A stretch of 64,000 bases of DNA from an uncultured Lachnospiraceae bacterium (GCA_910578475.1 CAJTRK010000001.1:62001-126000); one strand, 5' to 3'; shown: positions 52,044-60,666, counted from the first letter of the stretch. The notes: generated by a model not told the origin, from the letters alone. Translations and numbers: made by a program.

Positions 52044-53171
52044 ATGATACCGATAACGAAACCGTATTTTGACAATGATGAAATAAATATTCTTAAGGAG
52101 TGCCTGGATTCCGGATGGGTTACACAAGGACCTTTAACTGAAAAATTTGAAAACCTTTTTAAAGAGGAGCATTCCTGCCAATATGCTGTTTCGGCCTCAT
52201 CCTGTACGGCGGCTTTACATATAGCGTTGCTTGCGTTGGGAATCAATGCCGGCGATGAGGTAATTGTGCCTGCCTTTACATGGATAACGTCGGCAAGTTG
52301 TGTTGAATATGTAGGTGCGGATGTCAAATTCGTGGATGTTGAAAAAGAGACAATGAATATTGACCCTGCTAAAATTGAAGAAGCAATTACACCAAAAACA
52401 AAAGCAATTATAGCAGTACATTTATTTGGATGCCCGGCCAAAATGGATGAGATTATGGAGATTGCCAAGAAACATCATTTATATGTGGTCGAGGACTGCG
52501 CATGTGCAATCGGGACAACTTATAAAGGAAAAAAAGTCGGAACGATAGGAGATATAGGATGTTTTTCGTTTCACCCAAGAAAAGCGATTACGACAGGAGA
52601 AGGTGGAATGTGTTCTACCAATGATGAAGCGTTGTATTACAAAATGATACAATATAAAAATCATGGGGCGAGCCTGACCAGGAAAGGCGCTGATTATGGG
52701 AATCCATACTATTTTGGTGTATATGATGAGGTGGGATACAATCTGAGATTGTCTGACATCCAGGCGGCGGTAGGCATTGCACAGTTCAAAAAACTTCATA
52801 TGCTGTTAGAGGACAGGAAAAGATGTGTTGATTATTATATAGAAAAGCTTACGGGAAATTCCAATATTATTTTGCCCATACTGCCGCAGGAATTCGGTCA
52901 TACTTATCAGTCATTTGTTATTTTGTTAAAAACAGGTGACAGAGCGTTAAGAAATCAGATAATGACAGAAATGCAGAAGCAGGAGATTCAGTCGAGGCCG
53001 GGCACAATAGCGATAACAAGAACGGAGTTTAACCGGAAAAAATACGGCTTGTCTAATGGGGATTATCCAGTGGCAGAGTTTTGTGAAGATGCGTCATTGA
53101 CATTGCCGATATATCCGTTTATGAAAAATGAAGAGCTGGATAAGGTGATTGATATCGTCAGGAAGATATAG
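52044..53171 (+). CDS. DegT/DnrJ/EryC1/StrS sugar aminotransferase
   Basis: This 375-residue PLP enzyme begins MIPITKPYFDNDEINILKEC, the usual family start. It has VSASSCTAALHIALLALG, VIVPAFTWITSASCVEYVG, VVEDCACAIGTTYKGKK and CFSFHPRKAITTGEGGM with the PLP lysine near residue 180. It is a second aminotransferase in the locus and more like ArnB/PerA/QdtB types that make 4- or 3-amino-deoxy sugars. A formyltransferase-like gene follows, so its product may be N-formylated. Confidence 0.88.
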   Translation: MIPITKPYFDNDEINILKECLDSGWVTQGPLTEKFENLFKEEHSCQYAVSASSCTAALHIALLALGINAGDEVIVPAFTWITSASCVEYVGADVKFVDVEKETMNIDPAKIEEAITPKTKAIIAVHLFGCPAKMDEIMEIAKKHHLYVVEDCACAIGTTYKGKKVGTIGDIGCFSFHPRKAITTGEGGMCSTNDEALYYKMIQYKNHGASLTRKGADYGNPYYFGVYDEVGYNLRLSDIQAAVGIAQFKKLHMLLEDRKRCVDYYIEKLTGNSNIILPILPQEFGHTYQSFVILLKTGDRALRNQIMTEMQKQEIQSRPGTIAITRTEFNRKKYGLSNGDYPVAEFCEDASLTLPIYPFMKNEELDKVIDIVRKI

Positions 53172-53202
53172 GCATTATATAAAAACATAGGATGGAATAA
53201 GA

Positions 53203-54216
53203 ATGAGGATTGTATTTTTAGGCAGAACGCAGATGCTCATGCAGACGATTAAACTTTTTGAGCAATCCGGGCATACAATTGCCGGTATTGGGACATGCAG
53301 GGCTGCTTCGGAATATCTTGTGAATGAAGATGATTTTAAGAATAAAGCAAACCAACTGGGAGTTCCTTTCTTTTGTGATTCCAGGATTAATTCGCAGAAC
53401 ATACAAAACATTTTGCGTTCTATGAATGCTGATATAGCAATAAGTGTTAATTGGCTTACGGTAATTCAGGAAGATACAATCAATCTCTTTTCTTATGGTA
53501 TTTTAAACGGTCATGCGGGAGACTTACCGCGTTATAGGGGCAACGCCTGCCCTAATTGGGCAATTATCGGCGGTGAAGAAAAAATCGGCTTATCGGTTCA
53601 TTTTATGGAAGCGGGAAGTTTGGATTCCGGCGATATTGTGGTAAAGGAATATGTCGATATTACACCGCAGACTACCATTGGCGAAATTTATGAAAAAATG
53701 GAAACGATGTTCCCTCAAATGTTCCTGCAGGCAGTCGGGAAAATTGACCGGATGGGGAAGGAAGCCGGAAGCCCGCAGAGCAAAAAGAGAGAAGATATTT
53801 TAAGGTGTTATCCAAGAGTGCCAGGCGATAGTTGTATTGATTGGAGTATGAGCTGTACGGAAATAGACAGACTGATACGAGCCTCCGGGTATCCTTTTCA
53901 GGGCGCATATACATTTTTAAACGGAGAAGAAAAAGTCTATATTCAGGCGGCAGGCATATCGGAATATGAGTTTCCGAGTGCAGTAATATGCGGTCAGGTA
54001 GTGCTTCGTGATTGCGAGAAAGATTGTGTTGGCATTGCTGCAAAAGACGGTGTCGTTATCATAGAAAAGCTATGCGATTCCTGTCACAGGCCCCATAAAG
54101 TTACAGAAAAAATCAGGAGCATGCGGGATAGGATGGGAATGTGTGTGCCTGATAAGATATATGAGCTGATGAAAGAAGTAGAAGAATTAAAAAAGATGAT
54201 AGACAGGGATAGATAA
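53203..54216 (+). CDS. Formyltransferase family protein (no poly-G tract)
   Basis: This 337-residue protein has ILNGHAGDLPRYRGNACPNW (about residues 104-123), with the catalytic Asn and His of the formyltransferase fold two residues apart, and LDSGDIVV with the Asp near 145. The C-terminal part has a FMT-like domain (DWSMSCTEIDRLIRAS, GAYTFLNGEEKVYI) and ends in a charged helix. It is likely a sugar N-formyltransferase acting after the adjacent aminotransferase. Here the RYRGN segment is coded with a short GGGGC and not a long G run, in contrast to the related gene at 55832. Confidence 0.83.
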   Translation: MRIVFLGRTQMLMQTIKLFEQSGHTIAGIGTCRAASEYLVNEDDFKNKANQLGVPFFCDSRINSQNIQNILRSMNADIAISVNWLTVIQEDTINLFSYGILNGHAGDLPRYRGNACPNWAIIGGEEKIGLSVHFMEAGSLDSGDIVVKEYVDITPQTTIGEIYEKMETMFPQMFLQAVGKIDRMGKEAGSPQSKKREDILRCYPRVPGDSCIDWSMSCTEIDRLIRASGYPFQGAYTFLNGEEKVYIQAAGISEYEFPSAVICGQVVLRDCEKDCVGIAAKDGVVIIEKLCDSCHRPHKVTEKIRSMRDRMGMCVPDKIYELMKEVEELKKMIDRDR

Positions 54217-54219
54217 GCT

Positions 54220-54939
54220 ATGGATAAAAAGATTTATTTAACATTTGACATGGACTGGGCATGTGATGAATTGATGGACTTTTTGTATAATTTGCTGGAA
54301 AAACATGATGCCAGGGCTACTGTAAATATAACGAATGAATTTCGTTCCATGGAAAAGTACAGGAAAAACTCTAAATTTGTGTTGGGAATTCATCCGAACT
54401 TTAACCGCATAATTGACGGCATGGGGGGGGCTGAAAGGAAGGAAACTGTTTTAAATCAGTGTAAGGAAATCATTCCTGATGCGATAGTTGCGCGTTCCCA
54501 TTCACTGTTCAGTTCATCGCCGCTTACAAAACTTTTATATGATAATGGCATCAGATATGAATTAAATTGTTTTATAGAGCCGCATGAAGGAATATGCGTC
54601 TATCCATGGTTTTTTCAGGAAGTGCTGCAAGTCCCGTTTTTTTATGAAGATGACTTATATTTATTGGGAAACAGCAAAAGAACGCCTCAATTTTATTTGA
54701 GTGAAAATATAAAAATGTATAAAGTATTTAATTTTCATCCGATTCATTTGTTTTTAAACAGTGAATCGTTGGAACGGTATGAGAGAATTAGAGAAAACTA
54801 TCATGATTTTGCAATATTAAAAGAAAACAGAAATACCGACAGCTATGGAATACTGGATTTTTTTGAAGAACTAATCGGATTTGCACAAAAAGAAGGATAT
54901 CAGTTTGATACAATTACAGAAATTAAAGGAAGAAAATAA
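54220..54939 (+). CDS. WbmS-like polysaccharide-deacetylase-fold protein, poly-G phase-variable (ON)
   Basis: This 239-residue protein begins YLTFDMDWACDELMDFL, the TFDxD motif of NodB-type deacetylases, with LGIHPNFNR, RSHSLFSSS and FNFHPIHL as probable further metal and active-site segments. The pattern fits the WbmS-like group known from O-antigen loci such as that of Bordetella. It may remove an acyl group from an amino sugar. A G8 tract at 54423-54430 codes Gly-Gly near residue 70; a single-base change stops translation almost at once. The gene ends next to the start of a related gene (TAA then ATG). Confidence 0.75.
   Translation: MDKKIYLTFDMDWACDELMDFLYNLLEKHDARATVNITNEFRSMEKYRKNSKFVLGIHPNFNRIIDGMGGAERKETVLNQCKEIIPDAIVARSHSLFSSSPLTKLLYDNGIRYELNCFIEPHEGICVYPWFFQEVLQVPFFYEDDLYLLGNSKRTPQFYLSENIKMYKVFNFHPIHLFLNSESLERYERIRENYHDFAILKENRNTDSYGILDFFEELIGFAQKEGYQFDTITEIKGRK
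54423..54430 (+). repeat. Poly-G tract, 8 bases (in frame)
   Basis: The tract follows AT to give Met-Gly-Gly in the WbmS-like gene. With 9 G the next codons are GGC TGA, an immediate stop. With 7 G a stop comes after about eight codons. It is a clean on/off switch. Confidence 0.88.
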
Positions 54940-55701
54940 ATGAATTATTATTTTGAAGATTTCACAGAAACAAATTATAAAAAAATACTGGAAAGATTGT
55001 TGTACAAAGGGTATAGATTTTCAGAATTTGATTATGAAACAATAAATTCAGATGAGAGGATTGCTTTGTGGAGGCATGACGTTGATTTTTCATTAAATCG
55101 TGCTTACAGCCTGTCTGAAATAGAATCTGAATTGGGGACAAAGGCCACCTATTTTATACATTTGCAAAGCAGCTTTTATAATGTATTTGAACCGAGTCAG
55201 TATGAGTTGATTTGCAGAATCATAGAGAAGGGACATATGATAGGACTGCATTTTGACCACGGATTTTATGCGCAGAACAAACATCTTACAAGTGATGAAG
55301 AAATTGAAAAATTTGCATTAATAGAAAAAGATATATTAGAAAAATATTTCAATATTGAAATAAATATCGTTTCATTTCATAATCCGGAAGCAAGCAACGC
55401 ACTATGCTTACAGCAGGATTATTATGGCGGCATGCTGAATGTGTATTCCAAAACAATTAGCGATAACTGTAAATATTGTTCTGACTCGAATGGCTATTGG
55501 AGATATGACAGATTACAGGATGTTATCGAAAAAAATTATAAAAGACTGCATATATTAACGCATCCAACATGGTGGGTCCCCAATGAAATGTCCCCATATG
55601 ATAGAATAAAAAGATGTATCGATGGACGGAGAAATGCAATTCTTGAGTCATATTGCGATATGCTGACCCAATTTGGGCGGGAAAACATCGGGGGGGGGTA
55701 A
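54940..55701 (+). CDS. Polysaccharide-deacetylase-fold protein with poly-G at its 3' end
   Basis: This 253-residue protein has LWRHDVDFSLNRAYSLSEIE (about residues 46-65), the HDVD metal motif, then GLHFDHGFYAQN (about 104-115), VSFHNPEAS and LTHPTWWVPNEM, all consistent with a NodB-type deacetylase fold. It is distantly related to the gene just upstream. The last codons are nine G (55690-55698) followed directly by TAA. Eight G would add a tail of about 36 residues and ten G about 14 residues, so the tract changes the C-terminus rather than switching the core on or off. Confidence 0.72.
   Translation: MNYYFEDFTETNYKKILERLLYKGYRFSEFDYETINSDERIALWRHDVDFSLNRAYSLSEIESELGTKATYFIHLQSSFYNVFEPSQYELICRIIEKGHMIGLHFDHGFYAQNKHLTSDEEIEKFALIEKDILEKYFNIEINIVSFHNPEASNALCLQQDYYGGMLNVYSKTISDNCKYCSDSNGYWRYDRLQDVIEKNYKRLHILTHPTWWVPNEMSPYDRIKRCIDGRRNAILESYCDMLTQFGRENIGGG
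55690..55698 (+). repeat. Poly-G tract, 9 bases, abutting a stop codon
   Basis: Nine G code Gly-Gly-Gly at the C-terminus of the deacetylase-fold protein, followed by TAA. It is the longest tract in the window. Confidence 0.85.
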
Positions 55702-55831
55702 AAACGGGTATTCGGAAACAGAGGATATGTTTATTACGATAACATTCACATGGATATACAGAAAAGACGAAAATCCGTGTAGTATCATATTATACAGTAG
55801 TTTATTGTGATGGTGCGAGAGGAAAAACAGT

Positions 55832-56643
55832 ATGGACGAAAGAGTAGTTTTATTTGGTGATGAACTGGGACTGGATGCAATTGAGCAAAGTCTGGGAAAA
55901 GAGGAAGATTTTGCTCCGGTGGCAGTAGTATATTCTTCAGGCCGTACAGCGGCGGAACCCATAGCGAAGAGGATTGCTTTTAAATATCATTGCGAGGCGA
56001 TTGAGCAGCCTTTTGCAAAATCAGAGAACTATGATGATTTTGTCAGAGCAGTTTCCATGTTAAATCCAACATTGGGAATTTGCTGTTCCTATGACAAAAT
56101 AATAAAGCAAGAAGTTCTTTCGTTATTTCAAAAAGGTATTTTTAATTTGCACGGTGCGTTACTGCCGAAATACAGGGGGGGGCAGTTCTGAACTGGGCAC
56201 TCATCAATGGAGAGACGAAAACCGGAATGACACTCCATAAGATGGTTGAAAAAGTGGATGCCGGTCCGATTGCGTTACAAAAGGAGGTTTTAATCGACAG
56301 GAAAGATACAGCGGTTACCTTGCGGGAAAAGCTGAATAATGCTGCCATAGAATTGTTGCCGGAATTTTGGAAGATGGTAAGGAGCCAGGAGCTGGTTCTG
56401 ATAGAACAAGATGAAGCAGAGGCAACATATGTAAGATGCAGAAAGCCGGAAGACGGTTGGTTTAACTGGAATGAAAGTGCGGAAAAGATTTATAATATGA
56501 TTAGGGCGCTTGTTTATCCGTGGCCGGGAGCCTGGTATATGGCAGGGCAGGAGAAGCACATTATTCAGACATTTGTAGAATATGAAGAGGTAGTCAGGAT
56601 GAAACAGGAATTTGAAAAAAATGGAATAATCGAAAATCATTAG
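55832..56643 (+). CDS. Sugar N-formyltransferase-like gene, frameshifted at a G8 tract (phase OFF)
   Basis: The first frame gives 119 residues and ends IFNLHGALLPKYRGGQF then stop at 56189-56191. NLH is the catalytic Asn-x-His and LLPKYRGG the substrate loop. A second frame is open from the tract to 56643 and continues the family exactly (NWALINGETKTGMTL, VDAGPIALQKEV, then the C-terminal domain with DGWFNWNESAEKIYNMIRAL). Nine G instead of eight at 56175-56182 would join them into 270 residues, a normal length for sugar formyltransferases. The present form lacks the catalytic Asp and the C-terminal domain. The 130-base gap upstream shows no clear promoter. Confidence 0.82.
56175..56182 (+). 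repeat. Poly-G tract, 8 bases (OFF; 9 restores frame)
   Basis: The tract lies in the Arg-Gly-Gly codons of the conserved LPKYRGG loop. With nine G the reading continues as Ala-Val-Leu-Asn-Trp into the rest of the formyltransferase; with eight it stops three codons later. Confidence 0.9.
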
Positions 56644-56654
56644 GTTGTTGGGGT

Positions 56655-56684
56655 CCTTTGCCATCGGGGATTCGATGGCAAAGG
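56655..56684 (+). promoter_or_regulatory. 12-bp hairpin covering the GNAT ribosome site
   Basis: CCTTTGCCATCG (56655-56666) and CGATGGCAAAGG (56673-56684) are perfect reverse complements with a six-base loop. The 3' arm contains an ATG (56675) and part of the only strong SD nearby (AAGGAGG, 56681-56687). It starts 12 bases after the formyltransferase stop. Confidence 0.6.
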
Positions 56685-57241
56685 AGGTAAATAAGATAAA
56701 AACGCTAAAAATGGAGGATTTATCCCAAACACATTATACGAGCACGCGCCTGGAATATCGGCCGTTTGAGCCTGCGGACTGCAAGGATGTCTATGAATAT
56801 GGAAAAGATGCGGAATCATGCCGGTTTCTAATGTGGGGGCCATATAAGAACATTACAGAGGCCGAAGCATTCGTCAAAAATAAAATAGCGGAAAGTGACT
56901 TACAGTGGGTAATTGTAGAGAAAGAAGAGAAAAAAGTAATCGGAACAATTCGCCTTTATGATTATAATGTTAAAGATAGAAGCGGAGCAGCCTCATATAT
57001 TCTGAACAGAAACTATACCGGGCACGGATATATGTTAGAGAGTCTTCAGTTTATGTTCGGGATTGCACCAAAAATCATGCCAATAGACATTTTATACACT
57101 TATTATGATGTTGAGAATGAAAAATCTCGAAATGTTATGATAAAAGCAGGAATGATAAGCGATGATTTTTATGAAGAGCAGATGGTAATTAAAGGGCAGT
57201 TGAGGACATTTAAGCGCTATTACAAGTGTCTGAAAGAATAA
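56675..57241 (+). CDS. GNAT family N-acetyltransferase
   Basis: This is a protein of about 188 residues. TSTRLEYRPFEPADCKDVYEYG is the RimJ/RimL-type GNAT start. VIVEKEEKKVIGTIRLYDYN and AASYILNRNYTGHGYMLESL give the acetyl-CoA-binding beta strands, where the usual Gx-GxG loop is degenerate (NYTGHGY). It may acetylate an amino sugar, in line with RimJ-like enzymes in O-antigen loci. The start is uncertain: ATG 56675 lies inside a hairpin, and ATG 56711 is about 24 bases from the SD. A TTG at 56645 is also open. Confidence 0.75.
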   Translation: MAKEVNKIKTLKMEDLSQTHYTSTRLEYRPFEPADCKDVYEYGKDAESCRFLMWGPYKNITEAEAFVKNKIAESDLQWVIVEKEEKKVIGTIRLYDYNVKDRSGAASYILNRNYTGHGYMLESLQFMFGIAPKIMPIDILYTYYDVENEKSRNVMIKAGMISDDFYEEQMVIKGQLRTFKRYYKCLKE

Positions 57242-57267
57242 GAAGAAATAGCAGATAGGGAACGAAT

Positions 57268-59145
57268 ATGTGTGGAATAGTTGGTATAATGAACAGAGGA
57301 ACGAAAGGGGTACAAAGGGATTTGCTTCAGGACATGCTGGATACAATCCGGCATCGCGGCCCTGATGGTGGGGAAATTACCATACTGCATTCCGGCGCTG
57401 TCGGATTAGGGCATAGAAGACTGGCAATCCTGGATTTGTCAGAGCGGGCAAAGCAGCCTATGAAGACCGAAGATGGGCGTTATACAATTACATATAACGG
57501 GGAAATTTACAATTATAGAGAATTAAGGGATGAATTGCGGAAATGCGGATATCATTTTTTCTCGGAGTCCGATACGGAGGTAGCTCTTAACGCATACGCA
57601 TGTTGGGGCGTACAATGTTTAAACAAGTTTAATGGAATGTTTGCGTTTGCCGTATGGGACGAAAAAGAACAAAAAATTTTTATGGCAAGAGACCGCTATG
57701 GAATAAAACCTCTTTATTATGCGTGGGCAGGAGATAGTTTCATTTTTGCATCGGAACAGAAAGCGATTATAAAACATCCCTCTTTCCAGAGGAATATAAA
57801 TCTGGAAGTTTTAAAAGAATATTTTACTTTTCAGAATATTTTTACAAATCGTACCTTTTTGCAGGATATCAATATTTTAGAGCCGGGAACATTTTTAACG
57901 GTTCCATTGGATAGAAAAGAAAAAGAAGTTAAGCAGACGTATTGGGATTTCCAGTTTCAGGAAGAAGAAAATAAGAGCCAGGAAGAGTATGAGGAAGAAT
58001 TGGAAAGACTGTTTGTACAGGCTGTCAAACGGCAGCTTGTCAGTGATGTACCTTTGGGAACCTTTTTAAGCGGAGGCATGGACTCGGGTTCCATTGCGGC
58101 GGTAGCTACACAGGATATTCCCTATATCAAGAGCTTTACCTGTGGCTTTGACGTACATTCGGTTTCCGGACTGGAACAGTCTTTTGATGAGAGGGAAAAA
58201 GCAGAATATTTATCTTATCTTTTAAAGACCGAGCATTATGAAATGGTACTTAAAGCCGGCGATATGGAACGTATTATGAAGCGTTTGGTCTGGCATCTGG
58301 AAGACCCTCGTATTGGACAGAGTTATCCGAATATGTATGTTGACCAGCTTGCCTCTAAATTTGTAAAAGTAGCTTTATCGGGCGCCGGCGGAGACGAACT
58401 TTTTGGGGGATATCCCTGGCGGTATTATCGTTCCGTCGATAATAGCAGTTTTGAAGAATATATTGAGAAATATTATGGGTACTGGCAGAGATTAATTCCG
58501 GAAGACCAAATGCAGGAGTTATTTTCGCCTGTCTGGCACAAGGTGAAATATGAGGATGAAAAAGCGATATTCAAACAAATATTCAAAGGAATTAATACCT
58601 CAAGCATTTCTAACGAACAATGTATTAATTATTCACTCTATATGGAGGCAAAAACATTTTTGCATGGGCTGCTCGTCGTAGAAGACAGACTAAGCATGGC
58701 GTATGGGCTGGAGGTCAGAGTTCCCTTCCTGGATAATGATTTAGTTGATTTTGCAATGAAACTTCCGGTAAAATATAAGATACGGAACTTAAACGAACGG
58801 CAGAGAATTGATGAAAATGAGATTGGAACAAAGGCAGAACGATACTATATGAAAACAAATGATGGAAAGTTTCTGCTTCGAAGAGCGATGAATCGAATTT
58901 TGCCAAAGGATATTACCAAAGCTGTCAAACAGGGATTTTCCGCGCCGGATGCGACATGGTTCAGAGGAGAAAGCATCGATTATGTAAGAGAAATCGTTTA
59001 TACAGATTCTTCAAGGATTTATGATTATCTTGATAAAAATAAAGTCCGTTCTATTGTAAATACTCATATCTGCGGAGAAGCGAATAAACGACTTTTTATA
59101 TGGTCCATATTGAATTTTGAAGAATGGTGTAAAATATTTTTATAA
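57268..59145 (+). CDS. asnB: Asparagine synthase-like glutamine amidotransferase
   Basis: This 625-residue protein begins MCGIVGIMNRG, so Cys2 is the glutaminase nucleophile after Met removal. RHRGPDGGE and YNGEIYNYRELRDEL complete the class II amidotransferase domain (about 1-200). The synthetase domain has GTFLSGGMDSGSIAAV with the PP-loop SGGxDS near residue 270, and ALSGAGGDELFGGYPWRYY. The length fits AsnB-type proteins. Inside a glycan locus with a uronic acid pathway it more likely amidates a uronic acid to a uronamide, as proposed for WbpS/WbmE, than makes asparagine. That role is inference. Confidence 0.87.
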   Translation: MCGIVGIMNRGTKGVQRDLLQDMLDTIRHRGPDGGEITILHSGAVGLGHRRLAILDLSERAKQPMKTEDGRYTITYNGEIYNYRELRDELRKCGYHFFSESDTEVALNAYACWGVQCLNKFNGMFAFAVWDEKEQKIFMARDRYGIKPLYYAWAGDSFIFASEQKAIIKHPSFQRNINLEVLKEYFTFQNIFTNRTFLQDINILEPGTFLTVPLDRKEKEVKQTYWDFQFQEEENKSQEEYEEELERLFVQAVKRQLVSDVPLGTFLSGGMDSGSIAAVATQDIPYIKSFTCGFDVHSVSGLEQSFDEREKAEYLSYLLKTEHYEMVLKAGDMERIMKRLVWHLEDPRIGQSYPNMYVDQLASKFVKVALSGAGGDELFGGYPWRYYRSVDNSSFEEYIEKYYGYWQRLIPEDQMQELFSPVWHKVKYEDEKAIFKQIFKGINTSSISNEQCINYSLYMEAKTFLHGLLVVEDRLSMAYGLEVRVPFLDNDLVDFAMKLPVKYKIRNLNERQRIDENEIGTKAERYYMKTNDGKFLLRRAMNRILPKDITKAVKQGFSAPDATWFRGESIDYVREIVYTDSSRIYDYLDKNKVRSIVNTHICGEANKRLFIWSILNFEEWCKIFL

Positions 59146-59197
59146 GATAATATACGAAATTTGATTGTTTTTGGAAGAGGATAGGAGTAGTCAGGAC

Positions 59198-59875
59198 ATG
59201 AAAGATAAGAAAGTAATTGCGGCTCATCAACCTAATTTTTTGCCATGGTTGGGACTTTTTTATAAAATATATAAGTGTGATAAATTCATTTGGGCGGATG
59301 ACGTTCAGTTTTCTACTGCAAATGGTATTAATACACACAGGAACTGTATTAAGACTTCACAGGGCAAGCTGGATATACGAGTACCTGTACACAAAAATTC
59401 GACAAGTAAAATAAACGAAGTGACAATTGATTACCGGCAGGACTGGATTAAAAAAATGAAGAAAACTTTATATTTATGTTATGGAAAAGCCAGACATTAT
59501 GAAGAAGTTTCCAGCTGGTTTGAAGAAGTATTGGATTATCGCTATGAACTGCTGGCAGATTTAAATAAGAAAATTATTCTTGATACTTGTGAAAAAATGG
59601 GAATTAATGTTGAACATGATGCCTGTTCTAATTATGAAATAACCGGAAAAAAGGAAGAGTATGTTGTTAATTTAGTCCGATTTTTCGGTGGAGATATCTA
59701 TTATTCCGGCACAGGAGCGGGATATTTACATTATGAAGCGTTTGAGAAACAAGGTATGGAATTAGTATTTTCAGATTACTCGCCTATTGTGTATCCTCAA
59801 TTATGGGGAGAATTTATAGAGAACTTATCGGTTATAGATTATTTGTTTAATTGTGGATTTAATAATCCTTTTTAA
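59198..59875 (+). CDS. WbqC-like family protein (no poly-G tract)
   Basis: This 225-residue protein has VIAAHQPNFLPWLGLFYKIY near the start, the AxHQPNFLPWLG hallmark of the WbqC family from O-antigen clusters. FIWADDVQFSTANGINTHRN and IYYSGTGAGYLHYEAFEKQG follow in family order. The biochemical role of the family is not settled, and it is often next to genes for acylated amino sugars. ATG 59198 is chosen over TTG 59165, since a TAGGAG site lies between them. A paralogue follows after 83 bases. Confidence 0.82.
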   Translation: MKDKKVIAAHQPNFLPWLGLFYKIYKCDKFIWADDVQFSTANGINTHRNCIKTSQGKLDIRVPVHKNSTSKINEVTIDYRQDWIKKMKKTLYLCYGKARHYEEVSSWFEEVLDYRYELLADLNKKIILDTCEKMGINVEHDACSNYEITGKKEEYVVNLVRFFGGDIYYSGTGAGYLHYEAFEKQGMELVFSDYSPIVYPQLWGEFIENLSVIDYLFNCGFNNPF

Positions 59876-59958
59876 AATGCGGGCGGAAAGTTTAATACGG
59901 GAGTATGACAGTTTTTTGAAACAGGAAAACAGAATAAATGTTTACTAAGGAGAATGCT

Positions 59959-60666
59959 ATGATTTGCGCAATTCATCAGCCTAATTTTTTTCCGTGGTTA
60001 GGATATTTTAATAAAATAGAAAGAGCGGATGTATTTGTTTTTCTTGATAATGTGGATTATCCCAAAAGCAGCAAAACGATGTCAACATGGAGCAACCGGG
60101 TAGCGGTTCTTTTGAATGGGGCAAAACATTGGATTAATTGTCCCGTTATTCGAGAAGAAGGAAAGCAGAAAATATGCACTGTAAAGATTAATAATTCCTA
60201 TGACTGGAGAACGAAATTAATCAGGACTTTAGAGTATAATTACAAGAAGAGCCGCCATTATCATGAGGTTTCGGAGTTTATTTATGATTTGATTGGGTAT
60301 CATACAGAATATCTGGCGGATTATAACTGTTATATTATTGAAGAAATCGTGAAAAAAATACGGCTAGGGGGGGGCAATATCGTCAGGCAATCAAAAATGT
60401 CTACATGCGGCGCTTCCACCGAACTTCTGATAGAGATTACCCAAATGGTTGGGTGTGACAGTTATATGTGTGGCGGCGGCGCCGCGGGCTATCAACAGGA
60501 TGAACGGTTTCAGGAAGAAAAGATAAAATTACTTTATCAGGGATTCACGCCAAAGGAATATGACCAGGGAATTGCTGAGTGTGTTAAGGGGCTGTCGGTT
60601 TTAGATACTCTTTTTCACTGTGGTTTTGAGGAAACAAAGTATATGATAACAGGTGGAAATAAATGA
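59959..60666 (+). CDS. WbqC-like family protein, poly-G phase-variable (ON)
   Basis: This 235-residue protein begins MICAIHQPNFFPWLGYFNKI. ATG 59959 is used since AAGGAG lies six bases ahead; an earlier in-frame ATG at 59938 has no such site. FVFLDNVDYPKSSKTMSTWS and SYMCGGGAAGYQQDERFQEE match its neighbour at 59198. A G8 tract (60367-60374) codes Leu-Gly-Gly-Gly near residue 137, where the paralogue has a different sequence. One base more or less ends translation after about 20-32 codons. It overlaps the first Wzt-like gene by 4 bases. Confidence 0.82.
   Translation: MICAIHQPNFFPWLGYFNKIERADVFVFLDNVDYPKSSKTMSTWSNRVAVLLNGAKHWINCPVIREEGKQKICTVKINNSYDWRTKLIRTLEYNYKKSRHYHEVSEFIYDLIGYHTEYLADYNCYIIEEIVKKIRLGGGNIVRQSKMSTCGASTELLIEITQMVGCDSYMCGGGAAGYQQDERFQEEKIKLLYQGFTPKEYDQGIAECVKGLSVLDTLFHCGFEETKYMITGGNK
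60367..60374 (+). repeat. Poly-G tract, 8 bases (in frame)
   Basis: The tract codes Gly-Gly-Gly (with the following C) in the second WbqC-like gene. The paralogue 0.7 kb upstream has no such run. Lengths of 7 or 9 give early stops. Confidence 0.85.
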
